A stretch of 29,140 nucleotides of DNA from a virus. The notes beneath the pieces were generated by a model. It saw only the letters and a program-made list of their open reading frames with translations. It ran no database searches and was not told the DNA's origin. Position numbers and translations under genes: made by a program. Of this stretch, positions 1-7,873 are shown in pieces; position 1 is the stretch's first letter, and every line of letters starts with the position of its first letter. The DNA lies in IMG/VR virus record IMGVR_UViG_3300045922_000875, positions 1 to 29,140 of that record; one strand, 5' to 3'.

Positions 1-741
1 TATGTTTGTGCCAACAAAATTATCAACCAAGTTGTTCTGTAAATCTGCAAGTGTGAGATCGCTTGATGCAGTTTGAACCACAGGAATATTTGCATTAGTT
101 GCCGATGCTAGAACGATGAAAGTCTGACCTTTTCCATCACCAATCCATGCTGAATTAGGAGTAAGCACAGCGTAATCTTCAATCACATACACGCCGGCGG
201 GAAAATATAGTGCTCTCTTAACCCAACCATCTATTGTGGTATTGTCATCAAGAGTATTGGAAACGTCAATTGCTGCACGGCGGATAGCAAATGTTTCTTT
301 TTGTATGGCCAATGGATCATCAACAGTCAATGCGGTTCGTAGATCTGCAACTGTTGCAAAATCCAAAAAGCCATTACCAAGTGCGCCATATGATTTTACC
401 GAAACAATCTCATCTAATCGTTCTTGCAAATGTCTAATAACTCGTTGTGAGTTTAACGCAAGAGGAGACGCTGTGCCTGCCATGGCGCCATTGGGTTGAC
501 GATATCGATATGTGTAATTCAACAACTGCTCAACATTTGGCGAAAATTCAGTTAGAATTTGCGTGTTTGCAAACGGAAATTGGTTGTTTATTGCACGGTT
601 TTGAGCTTGTGGAAAATTGGGTGTGCCAATGAACACTTCTGAAGTATCCAAGCTCAGTCCAATTTCCGCTTCAGCAAGATTGGGCAATGAGTTTTTGGCA
701 CCGCGGCGATGAACGATCTCTGATATCTGAATAACTGGCAT
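1..741 (-). CDS. Tail-fibre / tropism-type virion protein, 3' end outside window
   Basis: This ORF is open from an ATG at 741 to the window edge (247 codons), so the C-terminus is missing. The N-terminus has a stretch containing RRGAKNSLPNLAEAEIGLSL and then DTSEVFIGTP. This matches the pattern of phage fibre heads and Mtd-like N-terminal domains (L-P-x-L-x-x-G-E-x-G-x-x-x-D-T-x-x-x-x-I-G). Around residues 115-190 come VKSYGALGNG and ALYFPAGVYVI, which resemble the opening of pectate-lyase-type beta-helix domains in tail spikes. The role is therefore probably receptor binding or a structural fibre at the particle surface. A Shine-Dalgarno AGAGGA lies just upstream of the ATG, and a late promoter box lies at 757-764, so this is a late gene starting its own transcript. 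The family is inferred from pattern; I cannot say which fibre it is. Confidence 0.75.
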   Translation of the reverse strand, partial: MPVIQISEIVHRRGAKNSLPNLAEAEIGLSLDTSEVFIGTPNFPQAQNRAINNQFPFANTQILTEFSPNVEQLLNYTYRYRQPNGAMAGTASPLALNSQRVIRHLQERLDEIVSVKSYGALGNGFLDFATVADLRTALTVDDPLAIQKETFAIRRAAIDVSNTLDDNTTIDGWVKRALYFPAGVYVIEDYAVLTPNSAWIGDGKGQTFIVLASATNANIPVVQTASSDLTLADLQNNLVDNFVGTNI

Positions 742-756
742 ATAATGTCCTCTTGA

Positions 757-764
757 TATTTATT
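757..764 (-). promoter_or_regulatory. T4-type late promoter box (AATAAATA)
   Basis: On the minus strand the box reads AATAAATA, one base from the T4 late consensus TATAAATA. It lies 15 bases upstream of the ATG at 741, with a Shine-Dalgarno in between. It would drive the fibre-type gene separately from the exonuclease operon. Confidence 0.6.
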
Positions 765-805
765 AATTTTGTTTGTAAAAAATATCGAACTAATCAAGTG
801 ACTGT

Positions 806-827
806 AAAAATACCAGTTAAATAACTG
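806..827 (-). terminator. Weak intrinsic terminator after exonuclease operon
   Basis: On the minus strand CAGTT-ATTT-AACTG forms a 5-bp stem with a 4-base loop, followed after GGTA by five T residues. It sits 42 bases past the exonuclease stop codon. The stem is short and AU-rich, so termination would be partial at best. The remainder of the gap 742-869 holds only the late promoter and no credible ORF. Confidence 0.35.
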
Positions 828-869
828 CCAAAAAACTATGGATTGTCGGCATGGCTGGACTAGAATTTG

Positions 870-1547
870 TTATTGAGAAACTGTAGACCAGTAAGTGTCT
901 AAACGTTCTACCCACATCTTAGAGTATTTGTCAAACTCTCTGCCTTCAATGGTCCAGCTCTGTACACCGTCTTCTCGGTTGGTCATCAAAATAATAAATT
1001 TGCGTATGTTGGTTCCGTATTGAATATTATGAGCCAAGCAGTAAGCAGAAGCTTGCAAAAAATAATCAACAACGTGTTCAGTTTTTTTGTTCTTTTTTGA
1101 AGTTTTGAAATCTATTATTGCTGGTGTGCCGTTATAAAGTCCCACACAATCAGCAGTGCCGGCATATAATTCGGGATAAAATAACGGGGCTTCCAGTCCC
1201 CATACTTCAGTTAACAACGCCAAATGCGATTGAATTACTCTATCGCTCATATCACGCGCCATAACATGTATTTGGTTAGTGCCTTTTGGCCTAGGTTCGT
1301 TGCTTATAAAGCACTCCAAATGCTTGTGAACCAATGTTCCCAAATTAGCAGCTTCGGTTGTTTGTCGAGCTGCTTCATCTTCACCGATACGCTTGCGCCA
1401 ATTCATCAATGCTGTTTTGTCACCTGTTGCAGCCAACACCGTAGTTACAGACGGCACTGTGCCAGATGGGGTATCATAATATCTACCAATTTGTTTTGTA
1501 ACTCGTTGTAAAGGAACGTAGTCAAAAATTGGGTTTATTTTCGGCAT
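870..1547 (-). CDS. PD-(D/E)XK exonuclease, Cas4/RecB-like
   Basis: This 225-aa protein has the full motif set of RecB-type single-domain nucleases. GTLVH (residues 70-74) carries the motif I histidine. TADCVG supplies the first metal-binding aspartate (about D133). IIDFKTS contains the D-x-K pair (D146, K148), and QASAY matches the QxxxY motif (Q165, Y169). Such enzymes are metal-dependent DNA exonucleases; in T4-like phages they probably process DNA ends for recombination or recycle host DNA. Its ATG lies 13 bases inside the end of the preceding small ORF, so translation is probably coupled. It is the last gene of the operon that starts near 6345. The fold assignment is strong; the precise substrate is unknown. 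Confidence 0.85.
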   Translation of the reverse strand: MPKINPIFDYVPLQRVTKQIGRYYDTPSGTVPSVTTVLAATGDKTALMNWRKRIGEDEAARQTTEAANLGTLVHKHLECFISNEPRPKGTNQIHVMARDMSDRVIQSHLALLTEVWGLEAPLFYPELYAGTADCVGLYNGTPAIIDFKTSKKNKKTEHVVDYFLQASAYCLAHNIQYGTNIRKFIILMTNREDGVQSWTIEGREFDKYSKMWVERLDTYWSTVSQ

Positions 1548-1732
1548 TCCAGCAGTATAATATTTTGTTCACGAATATGTCTACTTACGATTTCCAAAAT
1601 TGTTCGATGATTTTGTTGTGTTTGCAAGCAGGTTTCTGTTGTTGCTAACACAATAGATTGAGTTCTCTGAAAGTTTTGCTCCCAGAGCAGTGCAATATCA
1701 TAATCCGATTCTAGTAAATGACTGAGCTTCAT
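1535..1732 (-). CDS. Small protein with capsid-targeting-like N-terminus
   Basis: This 65-aa protein matches no family I recognise. It begins MKLSHLLESDYD: a short amphipathic stretch ending in L-L-E followed by S. That resembles the T4 capsid-targeting peptides cut by prohead protease gp21 after I/L-x-E. The rest is predicted helical and rich in Q, T, E and I. Its ATG overlaps the stop of the preceding gene (ATGA at 1729-1732), and its own end overlaps the exonuclease start, which supports real translation. A role as a packaged internal head protein is only an inference from the N-terminus. Confidence 0.65.
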   Translation of the reverse strand: MKLSHLLESDYDIALLWEQNFQRTQSIVLATTETCLQTQQNHRTILEIVSRHIREQNIILLECRK

Positions 1733-3054
1733 TTCAATCCTGAAAGTTTTTTCAATCTTAAAATATCTGATTCCATAACATTTTTTGTTTTGCTTCTGTT
1801 ATCATCAATCAAACCGTTCAAATTTGCATATTTGTGAATATTTGATAGCCACTTTTCATCGCGATTAGATTTCAAAAAGTTTTTCAATGTGACACTAGGA
1901 TTATTCACGTACTTTATATTCTTAGATGCATAATCATTCACTTCTTTAGGCAGTGGCTTGCCATACAAATTGCCAGTGATTGAGCGGAATGGATCCGTTT
2001 TGAATTTCAACTCGCCGACCTTTTTATCTCCAAGTTTTATATCAAAAGTGTAATCTACTTCATTGGATTGATCTGAAAGTGATTCAAAATTATCAATCAT
2101 TTCCAGTTCTAAGTCATTGATATCAAAGTTTTCTATGTTTTCATTTACTCCATACTTTGATGCCATCGCAGCGTATTTGTCCTGTTTGTTAACCACAGGT
2201 GATGCCTTTGAAAGGTATGGTTTCAGCAAAGATTGTAAACGCGCCACTGGCATGCCAACATTGCCAGCAATATCTTCAATTTTTTGACCAGCGCGAAGCA
2301 TTTTCACTGCCTTGTTTAAAGCGATTTCAGTGGGAGAAATATCATCAACACTACGGGGACTCCAATCACGGAAAGCATTTGCTTCGTTCATTTCTAAAAC
2401 TCTAGAACCCAAAACCTTCACGTTGCCTTCTTGTTTGTCCAACCACTGTTCAAAATCAGCTTGATTTTTAAAAGTTCGACGCCATTGTTTAGATTTTACG
2501 CCCATCACACCATATGCTTCCAATGGCTTGTTTTCGTCTTCTTCGCTCATCATTCTCATACGTGGATCAAAAAGTTCATTACCATAATCAGTGCCTGAAT
2601 TAAATTCTTGTGTCATTAGTGGCGTTTGATACAAATCATACTCAGAAGATTCTTTCACTTCTTTGGGTGCGGTTTGCAAAACTTCTTTTTCTGCTTGCTT
2701 GACGCTCTTTTCTTCTGGTTCTTCTGCACCATTGGTGTCATCGTATTCCTGCTTTTCTTTTTCTATATTTTTGTTTAACTCTTTGGGAGTTTCAGCATCG
2801 TACATTTGTTTACGTTCACGACGAGCATTTAAATCTTCCAAGTCAGACATTTTGCGATTTAGTGTTTTCAAAAACTTCAATTCAGTAACTTTGGCATGCA
2901 CTGTCATATCCGCAGTGTATTTGCCGTAATCAGTGCTCATTGGTTCTCCCCGATATTGACCATATTCTCCCGTGGGAATATCCAATGGCTTGTTGACGTT
3001 TAGTTCGTCAGTGGCCTCCATGAATTTTCTCATCTCATTAATTTTTTTCACCAC
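1729..3054 (-). CDS. Unknown phage protein with HTH-like segment and RLxxLxGL tail
   Basis: This 441-aa protein is highly charged. Residues ~85-135 are a K/E-rich, low-complexity, probably coiled or disordered stretch. Around residues 250-285 there is a helix-turn-helix-like segment (GQKIEDIAGNVGMPVARLQS). The extreme C-terminus reads ILRLKKLSGLK, a short motif like one inside the 7870-9072 protein. The start is uncertain. GTG at 3054 or 3051 is preceded by a good GGGAG, while ATG at 3033 gives MRKFMEATDE. It overlaps the preceding gene by 7 bases and the next by 4. I do not recognise the family; position and composition suggest a head-internal or morphogenesis protein, but this is weak. Confidence 0.75.
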   Translation of the reverse strand: MVKKINEMRKFMEATDELNVNKPLDIPTGEYGQYRGEPMSTDYGKYTADMTVHAKVTELKFLKTLNRKMSDLEDLNARRERKQMYDAETPKELNKNIEKEKQEYDDTNGAEEPEEKSVKQAEKEVLQTAPKEVKESSEYDLYQTPLMTQEFNSGTDYGNELFDPRMRMMSEEDENKPLEAYGVMGVKSKQWRRTFKNQADFEQWLDKQEGNVKVLGSRVLEMNEANAFRDWSPRSVDDISPTEIALNKAVKMLRAGQKIEDIAGNVGMPVARLQSLLKPYLSKASPVVNKQDKYAAMASKYGVNENIENFDINDLELEMIDNFESLSDQSNEVDYTFDIKLGDKKVGELKFKTDPFRSITGNLYGKPLPKEVNDYASKNIKYVNNPSVTLKNFLKSNRDEKWLSNIHKYANLNGLIDDNRSKTKNVMESDILRLKKLSGLK

Positions 3055-3662
3055 TGTAACTCCCAGAAAAATGTGTTTTGTGTTTGCGGATTGGTCTTGC
3101 GAACGATGGAATATTGTAAGTTTTTGAAATTTTGTATAACTTGATTCATTTGATCGTCCAATATTCGGTTAGGCGCTAGATTTTTCCAACTCAAGTAGTA
3201 TAGTTCACTTTGTGTTTGTTGTCGAACCGAGGCAGTTCCAGTGCCTGTAGTATTTATATCTACAATATTAGTGCCAGCTACTGCATCGGCTTCAGTTAAG
3301 CAAATGCTAAACTCAGTGGGAGATACCACTCGTGCATAATAAAACAAATTTTGGCTGATGGGGCTGGGTAGTGTGCCTGTGCTTTGAAATCTCACCGGCA
3401 CGCCTGTAGTTAACCCATGCGAAGTAACTGTGGTAATCTCATTAGTAGTCAAATTCACTGATTGTATTTGACTGGGCAAAAATTGTTGAGTGTTTGTCAT
3501 AAAAGTGTTTTCAACAATCACACTCAAATTCCCGGCATCCACCGCAGTTAATATAGCAAATTCCAAATCACGTATTTCATTAAAAATTACCAAATTCTTT
3601 CTTGCACCCATACGGGCTTCTAGACCAGTTGGAAAAAATCCTAAAGATCCGCCGCAGCTCAT
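3048..3662 (-). CDS. Probable virion structural protein
   Basis: This 204-aa protein starts MSCGGSLGFF with an AGAGG Shine-Dalgarno. The middle (about residues 70-140) is a beta-rich module with ITTVTSHGLTTG and later FSICLTEADAVAG. This kind of T/S/G/V-rich repeat is common in phage tail and fibre-associated proteins. The N-terminal 50 residues and C-terminal 50 residues look helical. It sits in a late operon, with an ATGA overlap to the gene before it. No enzymatic motif is visible. Tail- or fibre-associated is my best guess. Confidence 0.7.
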   Translation of the reverse strand: MSCGGSLGFFPTGLEARMGARKNLVIFNEIRDLEFAILTAVDAGNLSVIVENTFMTNTQQFLPSQIQSVNLTTNEITTVTSHGLTTGVPVRFQSTGTLPSPISQNLFYYARVVSPTEFSICLTEADAVAGTNIVDINTTGTGTASVRQQTQSELYYLSWKNLAPNRILDDQMNQVIQNFKNLQYSIVRKTNPQTQNTFFWELQW

Positions 3663-4060
3663 TTTTGCCTCTTCTTTATGGCTCGATTGGCCATTTTAGA
3701 AACTTTTTCTTTGTTTTTTTCGGGATTAGACTTTTTATCACGCACATTTAATGCACTTTTCAGAACAATCTTGTTGCCTCTAACATCTACTTCTTTAACA
3801 ACTTCAGTCAAGCTTTCAATAATTTCAATAAATAAAGCTTGATTGGCTTTGAGATCAATGCCCGGAACTGTAATAGATTTCAAAAATTTGTCAAATGGCA
3901 CATTTGGACTGCCTCCTGCTGTAGCTTGATAACTTAGCAATGCATCTAAAATAGCAGTTTTCAATTGACCTACCATAGCAGATTGTTCCGCTTCCAATAA
4001 TCGAACCAGAGACTTTACTACCGTCCAGTCAGTTGACTTATGTAACTCTTTCAAAAACAT
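3659..4060 (-). CDS. Unknown late-operon protein, basic C-terminus
   Basis: This 133-aa protein is mostly helical at the N-terminus and has a strongly basic tail (about residues 108-133, ending AIKKRQK). It begins MFLKELHKSTDW, and a further L-L-E-A lies at residues 21-24. The start codon overlaps the upstream stop as TAATG with no Shine-Dalgarno, so it depends on translational coupling. I do not recognise a family. The basic tail could bind nucleic acid or the acidic interior of a capsid, but nothing in the sequence proves either. Confidence 0.65.
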   Translation of the reverse strand: MFLKELHKSTDWTVVKSLVRLLEAEQSAMVGQLKTAILDALLSYQATAGGSPNVPFDKFLKSITVPGIDLKANQALFIEIIESLTEVVKEVDVRGNKIVLKSALNVRDKKSNPEKNKEKVSKMANRAIKKRQK

Positions 4061-4587
4061 TATTTTATTTTCATTTGCAAGGATCTTAAATCTATAACAC
4101 CTTCTCGATGCATTTCGTGCAATGCCGATTTTAGATGTTTGGTTAAAATTGTTTGATCTGCCAATACAATTTTTACTGACTCAGTCAAACTCAGTCCCGA
4201 CTCCAACCCGTGTTCGATTATCAAACGAGCATTTTCTTTAGAGCTTTCTGACTCGTGTAATGTATCCACCAACCAAACTCTTTGTATTCTGCGCTTGTTC
4301 TTTTTGATCCATTGATCTCGTTCTTCAACGCTGTCAAATCCTTCAACCACAGTATCAGTTGTACTTTCGCCCACGACTGCAAACTTTTTAGCCAGTTGAT
4401 CTTGCATAGCAGCAGGCAAACGACTTAGTCGTTTGGTCATTTGATCGATTTCTTGTTTCACTGCTGGTGTTGAAGTCAAACGATTTATTTTTTGTTGCTC
4501 GCGTTTTTCTGCTGGGGTTAGTGGCTTAGTAGCTGCACCTAAAGTAGTTAACACTACACTTTTAGCTAATTTTTCAGTATCAACCAT
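4060..4587 (-). CDS. Unknown late-operon protein
   Basis: I place the start at ATG 4587 (MVDTEKLAKS). The purine-rich AGGTGGAG lies 9 bases upstream of it, but directly abuts the other candidate, ATG 4596. The 175-aa product is helical and charged. Residues ~40-70 are K/R/Q-rich, and later segments include EERDQWIKKNKRRIQ and SLTESVKIVLADQ. No catalytic motif is apparent. It overlaps the end of the 493-aa gene upstream by 8 bases and ends in a TAATG overlap with the next gene. Function unknown. Confidence 0.65.
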   Translation of the reverse strand: MVDTEKLAKSVVLTTLGAATKPLTPAEKREQQKINRLTSTPAVKQEIDQMTKRLSRLPAAMQDQLAKKFAVVGESTTDTVVEGFDSVEERDQWIKKNKRRIQRVWLVDTLHESESSKENARLIIEHGLESGLSLTESVKIVLADQTILTKHLKSALHEMHREGVIDLRSLQMKIK

Positions 4588-6061
4588 TGTTGTCATCTCC
4601 ACCAGGTATTGTATGCTTGCCAGGATCCAAACGCAATGTGTTTTTCAACCACGAATTCCAATACGCTTTTACTTGATTTTTTTGCCAGGACGGGCACAGT
4701 TTCATGGTTTCTGCTATTTGCTTTTGAGTTTTTTGACCATGTATCTTAAAAGATTGTTCGTCGCTCCATGACCAAAGAGGATCGTATGACTCAATTAGCT
4801 TTTTGGCTTTTGATGCAAACTCAGCTGACTCGCCAAATTGCTTCCAAGCAGTAGCATATAGAACCCGTTCCCAGTCCTTGCCGTATCGCTTTTTAAAAGC
4901 TTCTTTGTTGTTTTTGATAAAATCCTCAGCTTTTTTACCCGGTGGTGCTTTTTCTTTTACTTTTACGGATTCTTGAATCTCGGTGTTTTGAAAAAATGCT
5001 GGCCCAAACTTTTTTCTTCCCAACATTACTGCCAATACTGTAGCGTTTTCAACACCTCGATCTTCCAAGCTCTTTACCAAATCGGCAAATGCTTGATATT
5101 GTTTTAACATGCTGTCGCCTTGCGATTGCATGTGTTTTTGGTCATAATATTGACATTCTCGTTGCAAGTCTTCCAGTGTGTATTCTTTGCCGTCTACATC
5201 AAACTTATCGCCGGGCTTTTTTCCCAGTGCTTTGGCTTGTTGAACCGCAGCAGCAAATGCATTGCCTTCATCAATTGCACTTGCGGATTCAGCGTGCTGA
5301 CTTAACTTTTTTTTTTGATTAGCCGACTCGTTAGTGCCTTTTATCTTCGACAATGCAACTACTTCCAGTTTGCCGTTAACATTTACGATAACATCTTGTG
5401 CTGAATTCTTGCGAACAATTTTACCAACATGACGCTTACCGTTGTCATCAACAAATGCAACCATTTTACCAACTGCTAGATTGTGATTTTCCAAAACTTT
5501 TTTAACAGATTTGAATCCTTCTTCCTTCTTTTCTCGACCAAGTGGTTCTTTATCAGGTCCAGATGCTGCGTCAGCAACATCGAAGTTGTCAGAAACAACA
5601 TCGTCTCTGTTTTCCACATCGTCCACTGTGTTTTCTTTTGAAGACACACCTGAATCTGGGGAAACTGTTTCAAATGGTTTGCCTTCCAAATTCAAAATTT
5701 GATTGCCAAGTTTATCTTTTGCTTGCTTGATTGCTTCAAGTATTACATTGAATGCTTCAGTTGCGGCTTTGGAAAAATCTTCCGACTTTTGAATTCCAAA
5801 AATTCCACGCATTTGGTCCACAAGAGGCAGAATATCTTCTGCATTCATGCGAGCCACGCTCTCTGCCATTTTTTGCAACCGATCTAAAATATGCTTAACA
5901 GCCAAAATAATTTCAGCTTGTTCTAGTTCATTTTCTAACAAAATAGAAAGAGTTTGAGCTTGCTCATTCATACGTTGCTGAACACGTTTGGCTCGAATTG
6001 TTTGATCTAGTTTGCGCATTCTTTCTGTCAAATGCTTGATTTGTTTTTGTTTCAAGCTCAT
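4580..6061 (-). CDS. Multi-module phage protein with YATAWK domain
   Basis: This 493-aa protein is a mosaic. Residues 1-120 are coiled-coil-like, and 130-180 are acidic and disordered. Residues ~195-240 form an SH3/KOW-like beta segment (VGKMVAFVDDNGKRHVGKIV). Residues ~264-300 contain KKPGDKFDVDGKEYTLEDLQ, and ~371-410 contain KAPPGKKAEDF followed by WERVLYATAWK. The last two are short modules I have seen in unrelated proteins of marine T4-like phages; that is recollection, not a search. There is no enzymatic signature, so a virion or head-internal role is plausible. Its ATG overlaps the previous stop as ATGA. Confidence 0.75.
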   Translation of the reverse strand: MSLKQKQIKHLTERMRKLDQTIRAKRVQQRMNEQAQTLSILLENELEQAEIILAVKHILDRLQKMAESVARMNAEDILPLVDQMRGIFGIQKSEDFSKAATEAFNVILEAIKQAKDKLGNQILNLEGKPFETVSPDSGVSSKENTVDDVENRDDVVSDNFDVADAASGPDKEPLGREKKEEGFKSVKKVLENHNLAVGKMVAFVDDNGKRHVGKIVRKNSAQDVIVNVNGKLEVVALSKIKGTNESANQKKKLSQHAESASAIDEGNAFAAAVQQAKALGKKPGDKFDVDGKEYTLEDLQRECQYYDQKHMQSQGDSMLKQYQAFADLVKSLEDRGVENATVLAVMLGRKKFGPAFFQNTEIQESVKVKEKAPPGKKAEDFIKNNKEAFKKRYGKDWERVLYATAWKQFGESAEFASKAKKLIESYDPLWSWSDEQSFKIHGQKTQKQIAETMKLCPSWQKNQVKAYWNSWLKNTLRLDPGKHTIPGGDDNNG

Positions 6062-6345
6062 TTTGCTCTCCTGGATTTCATTGTTCTTTTGGGGGCGATT
6101 TCTCTTAATACTATTCGAATTGCTTCCGAAAGCAAAAATGCTTTAGTGTAATCCAAACTTTTTTCTGACTCTGACAAATTGTTATTCTTTTTATAATTCA
6201 ATTTAAATTCTTCACAATAACGAAAAGTTTCCAATAATGCACGAGGATTGGAAAAATCTAATTTCAATCCAAATCGATTTTGCAAAACTGACGATATTTT
6301 GGATAATTTTTGCACTGGATCCTTTTCAAAGTCAACAATATTCAT
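6058..6345 (-). CDS. Conserved T4-like phage hypothetical protein
   Basis: This 95-aa helical protein starts MNIVDFEKDP and ends in a basic tail after FLLSEAIRIVLREIAPKR. The segments RFGLKLDFSNPRALLETF and ISEAxRxxLREIAPKR resemble a conserved small hypothetical protein of marine T4-like phages (recalled, not searched). It is the first gene of the 870-6345 operon. Its leader contains a GGGTGAT Shine-Dalgarno and a late promoter box at 6373-6380. Function unknown. Confidence 0.75.
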   Translation of the reverse strand: MNIVDFEKDPVQKLSKISSVLQNRFGLKLDFSNPRALLETFRYCEEFKLNYKKNNNLSESEKSLDYTKAFLLSEAIRIVLREIAPKRTMKSRRAK

Positions 6346-6372
6346 GTATCACCCAATATAAATCTATATGCT

Positions 6373-6380
6373 ATTTAGCG
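6373..6380 (-). promoter_or_regulatory. Late promoter-like box (GCTAAATA)
   Basis: On the minus strand this reads GCTAAATA, a variant of the T4 late box. The same eight bases occur in front of the 9072 gene. The predicted start near 6367 leaves a leader of about 20 bases containing GGGTGAT before the ATG at 6345. It would drive the operon down to the exonuclease. Confidence 0.5.
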
Positions 6381-6393
6381 ATTTATTACAAAA

Positions 6394-6720
6394 TCAGATA
6401 GAAAAACTCTTGCCGCAACCGCAAGAATTAGATGCTGCACTAACTTTTAATCCAAAACCAGACCTCATTAACGAACGTTCGTACACTAATCTTGCTGGTC
6501 CAATAAATTCTAAATCATCTGGGTGTACACAAACCAACTCATCAACAACAATATCTTCTTGATTTTGCTTGGCAACCCAATCAAACGTCACTTCAAATCC
6601 CGAACAGCCTCCTGCACCAATAATGATTTTCAACAAGCCGGGGCTGGCTTGTTTCATACTCGCTAGCTGCGAAACTGCAGAATCGTCAATCAACAGTGTT
6701 TGAGAATTTTTCAAGCTCAT
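6394..6720 (-). CDS. A-type iron-sulfur cluster carrier (IscA/HesB/ErpA family)
   Basis: This 108-aa protein has the three conserved cysteines of A-type carriers: GAGGCSGFE (C39) and SCGCGKSF (C100, C102). Length and motif spacing match the family closely. These proteins hold and deliver [Fe-S] clusters to apoproteins in the cytosol. It is an auxiliary-metabolism-type gene in a phage. It might support host metabolism, a phage Fe-S enzyme, or load metal into a virion protein; the sequence does not decide. Its ATG lies 35 bases inside the end of the preceding gene. Because the domain starts within the first ten residues, the overlap appears real. It is the last gene of the 6394-9072 operon. Confidence 0.93.
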   Translation of the reverse strand: MSLKNSQTLLIDDSAVSQLASMKQASPGLLKIIIGAGGCSGFEVTFDWVAKQNQEDIVVDELVCVHPDDLEFIGPARLVYERSLMRSGFGLKVSAASNSCGCGKSFSI

Positions 6721-7342
6721 TTTTTGTTTCTATTGCAATATTTCGTGCATGCTGATACTTGGCTTCATAAATGTCGCGCTTGGATGTTTTCCCCATCTTA
6801 TCCGCTGCACGGTAAAGCTGCTTGTAGCGAATTGCTTCATTTCTAAATGAAACATACTTTTCTTCCAATTGCAATATTTTTATTATATTGCGATCGTTGA
6901 TCTTTTTACCGGCATTCAAATAATGAACCAGTTGTAATGCTGCTGCACCTACTTGTAAATCTTCTGCAAGTATATCACCATTTTGATGCTGCACTGAGTA
7001 GCTTTTTTTTATGCCGCCGTTTGGTAACTGAGTTTCGCTTACTAATATTTTATATTTTCTGACCTGTAATCCTTGAGGAATTCTGCGAGTTTCCATTGCT
7101 TGAGATAATTCTGGCTGCACGACTGATTCTGCCATTGCATCGCCAAGCGATTTATAAAATTTTGACAAAACATTTTTCATCGCCGCAGTGTCAGGCGACG
7201 GTGGTGTATAAGGTTCAGGACCTGCATCTGGAGCACGCATTTTCACTTGAGATCGTGGCAACGTAGCCGGCCCCCCTGATTCAACATTTGCAAGTGCAGC
7301 ATTCAATGCAGCCATTGCACTGATTTCTTTTGGATCTACCAC
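6686..7342 (-). CDS. Conserved phage hypothetical protein, GTG start
   Basis: This 218-aa protein starts at GTG 7342, six bases after GGAG; an ATG two bases upstream is out of frame and meets TAG at once. The N-terminus is A/P-rich (residues 10-55, probably disordered). Residues ~95-145 look beta-rich (RKYKILVSETQLPNGGIKKS), and the C-terminal 75 residues are helical with many K, E and Y. The arrangement of a beta module followed by LNAGKKINDRNIIKILQLEE resembles a conserved hypothetical of T4-like marine phages (recalled). No catalytic residues can be named. It may be a virion or assembly protein given its late operon. Confidence 0.75.
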   Translation of the reverse strand: MVDPKEISAMAALNAALANVESGGPATLPRSQVKMRAPDAGPEPYTPPSPDTAAMKNVLSKFYKSLGDAMAESVVQPELSQAMETRRIPQGLQVRKYKILVSETQLPNGGIKKSYSVQHQNGDILAEDLQVGAAALQLVHYLNAGKKINDRNIIKILQLEEKYVSFRNEAIRYKQLYRAADKMGKTSKRDIYEAKYQHARNIAIETKNELEKFSNTVD

Positions 7343-7357
7343 ATTGTTCTCCTACAA

Positions 7358-7873
7358 CTAGTTTTTCAAAAGCACCGGAATAACTTGTTCAAAAAATTCC
7401 CCGAGATGCATTACTGCGTCTCGATAATATTCACTATCACACATATTTCTGTTTATTGCATCTCGTACAGTATTGAGATGTTCAATTGCTGCATCAATTT
7501 CTGGAAACAACAGTTTCAATACATGCGTTCTCTCATCAAACTCTTCATCTAACTCTTTTGAATCATCTGTCAAACTACCATTAAAGCCATCATCGCCATT
7601 GTGCAATTCATCCAAGCGATTCTTTAGTTCTGAAATCTGTTCAGCTGGTTGTTTGAACCCAGGAAATTTTCCCAAATATTTGTATGTTATTTCTCCTTCC
7701 GTTAGCTTTTTAGATATAATGCCTCTACTAACTAAATTAAAAGCCAAGATTTGTTCTCTTTCGTTTAACTCGGATTTCTTTGTCCATTCGTTTTTGACTT
7801 TGTTTATCAAACTCATTTCTTCGTTTGATAAAAACACCGCAGGACCTTGAGGCATTTGAAGGAACCAACTCAT
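7358..7873 (-). CDS. Unknown protein, possible winged-helix segment
   Basis: This 171-aa protein starts MSWFLQMPQG, with an ATGA overlap to the 400-aa gene upstream. Residues ~20-70 show helix-helix-strand character like a small winged helix, with LNEREQILAFNLVSRGII and then ITYKYLGKF. The middle is acidic (~95-115, DDGFNGSLTDDSKELDEEFD), and the C-terminus is helical. The winged-helix reading is structural guesswork and there is no family recognition. Late-operon context. Confidence 0.7.
   Translation of the reverse strand: MSWFLQMPQGPAVFLSNEEMSLINKVKNEWTKKSELNEREQILAFNLVSRGIISKKLTEGEITYKYLGKFPGFKQPAEQISELKNRLDELHNGDDGFNGSLTDDSKELDEEFDERTHVLKLLFPEIDAAIEHLNTVRDAINRNMCDSEYYRDAVMHLGEFFEQVIPVLLKN

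Noticed and set aside
3251-3258. TATAAATA on the minus strand inside the 3048-3662 gene
   Set aside because: Lies mid-gene and over 190 bases from the next start codon; probably chance in AT-rich coding sequence.
7473-7850. Plus-strand ORF of 125 codons
   Set aside because: It lies wholly opposite the 7358-7873 gene, has a serine/phenylalanine-rich shadow composition, and has no ribosome site or promoter.
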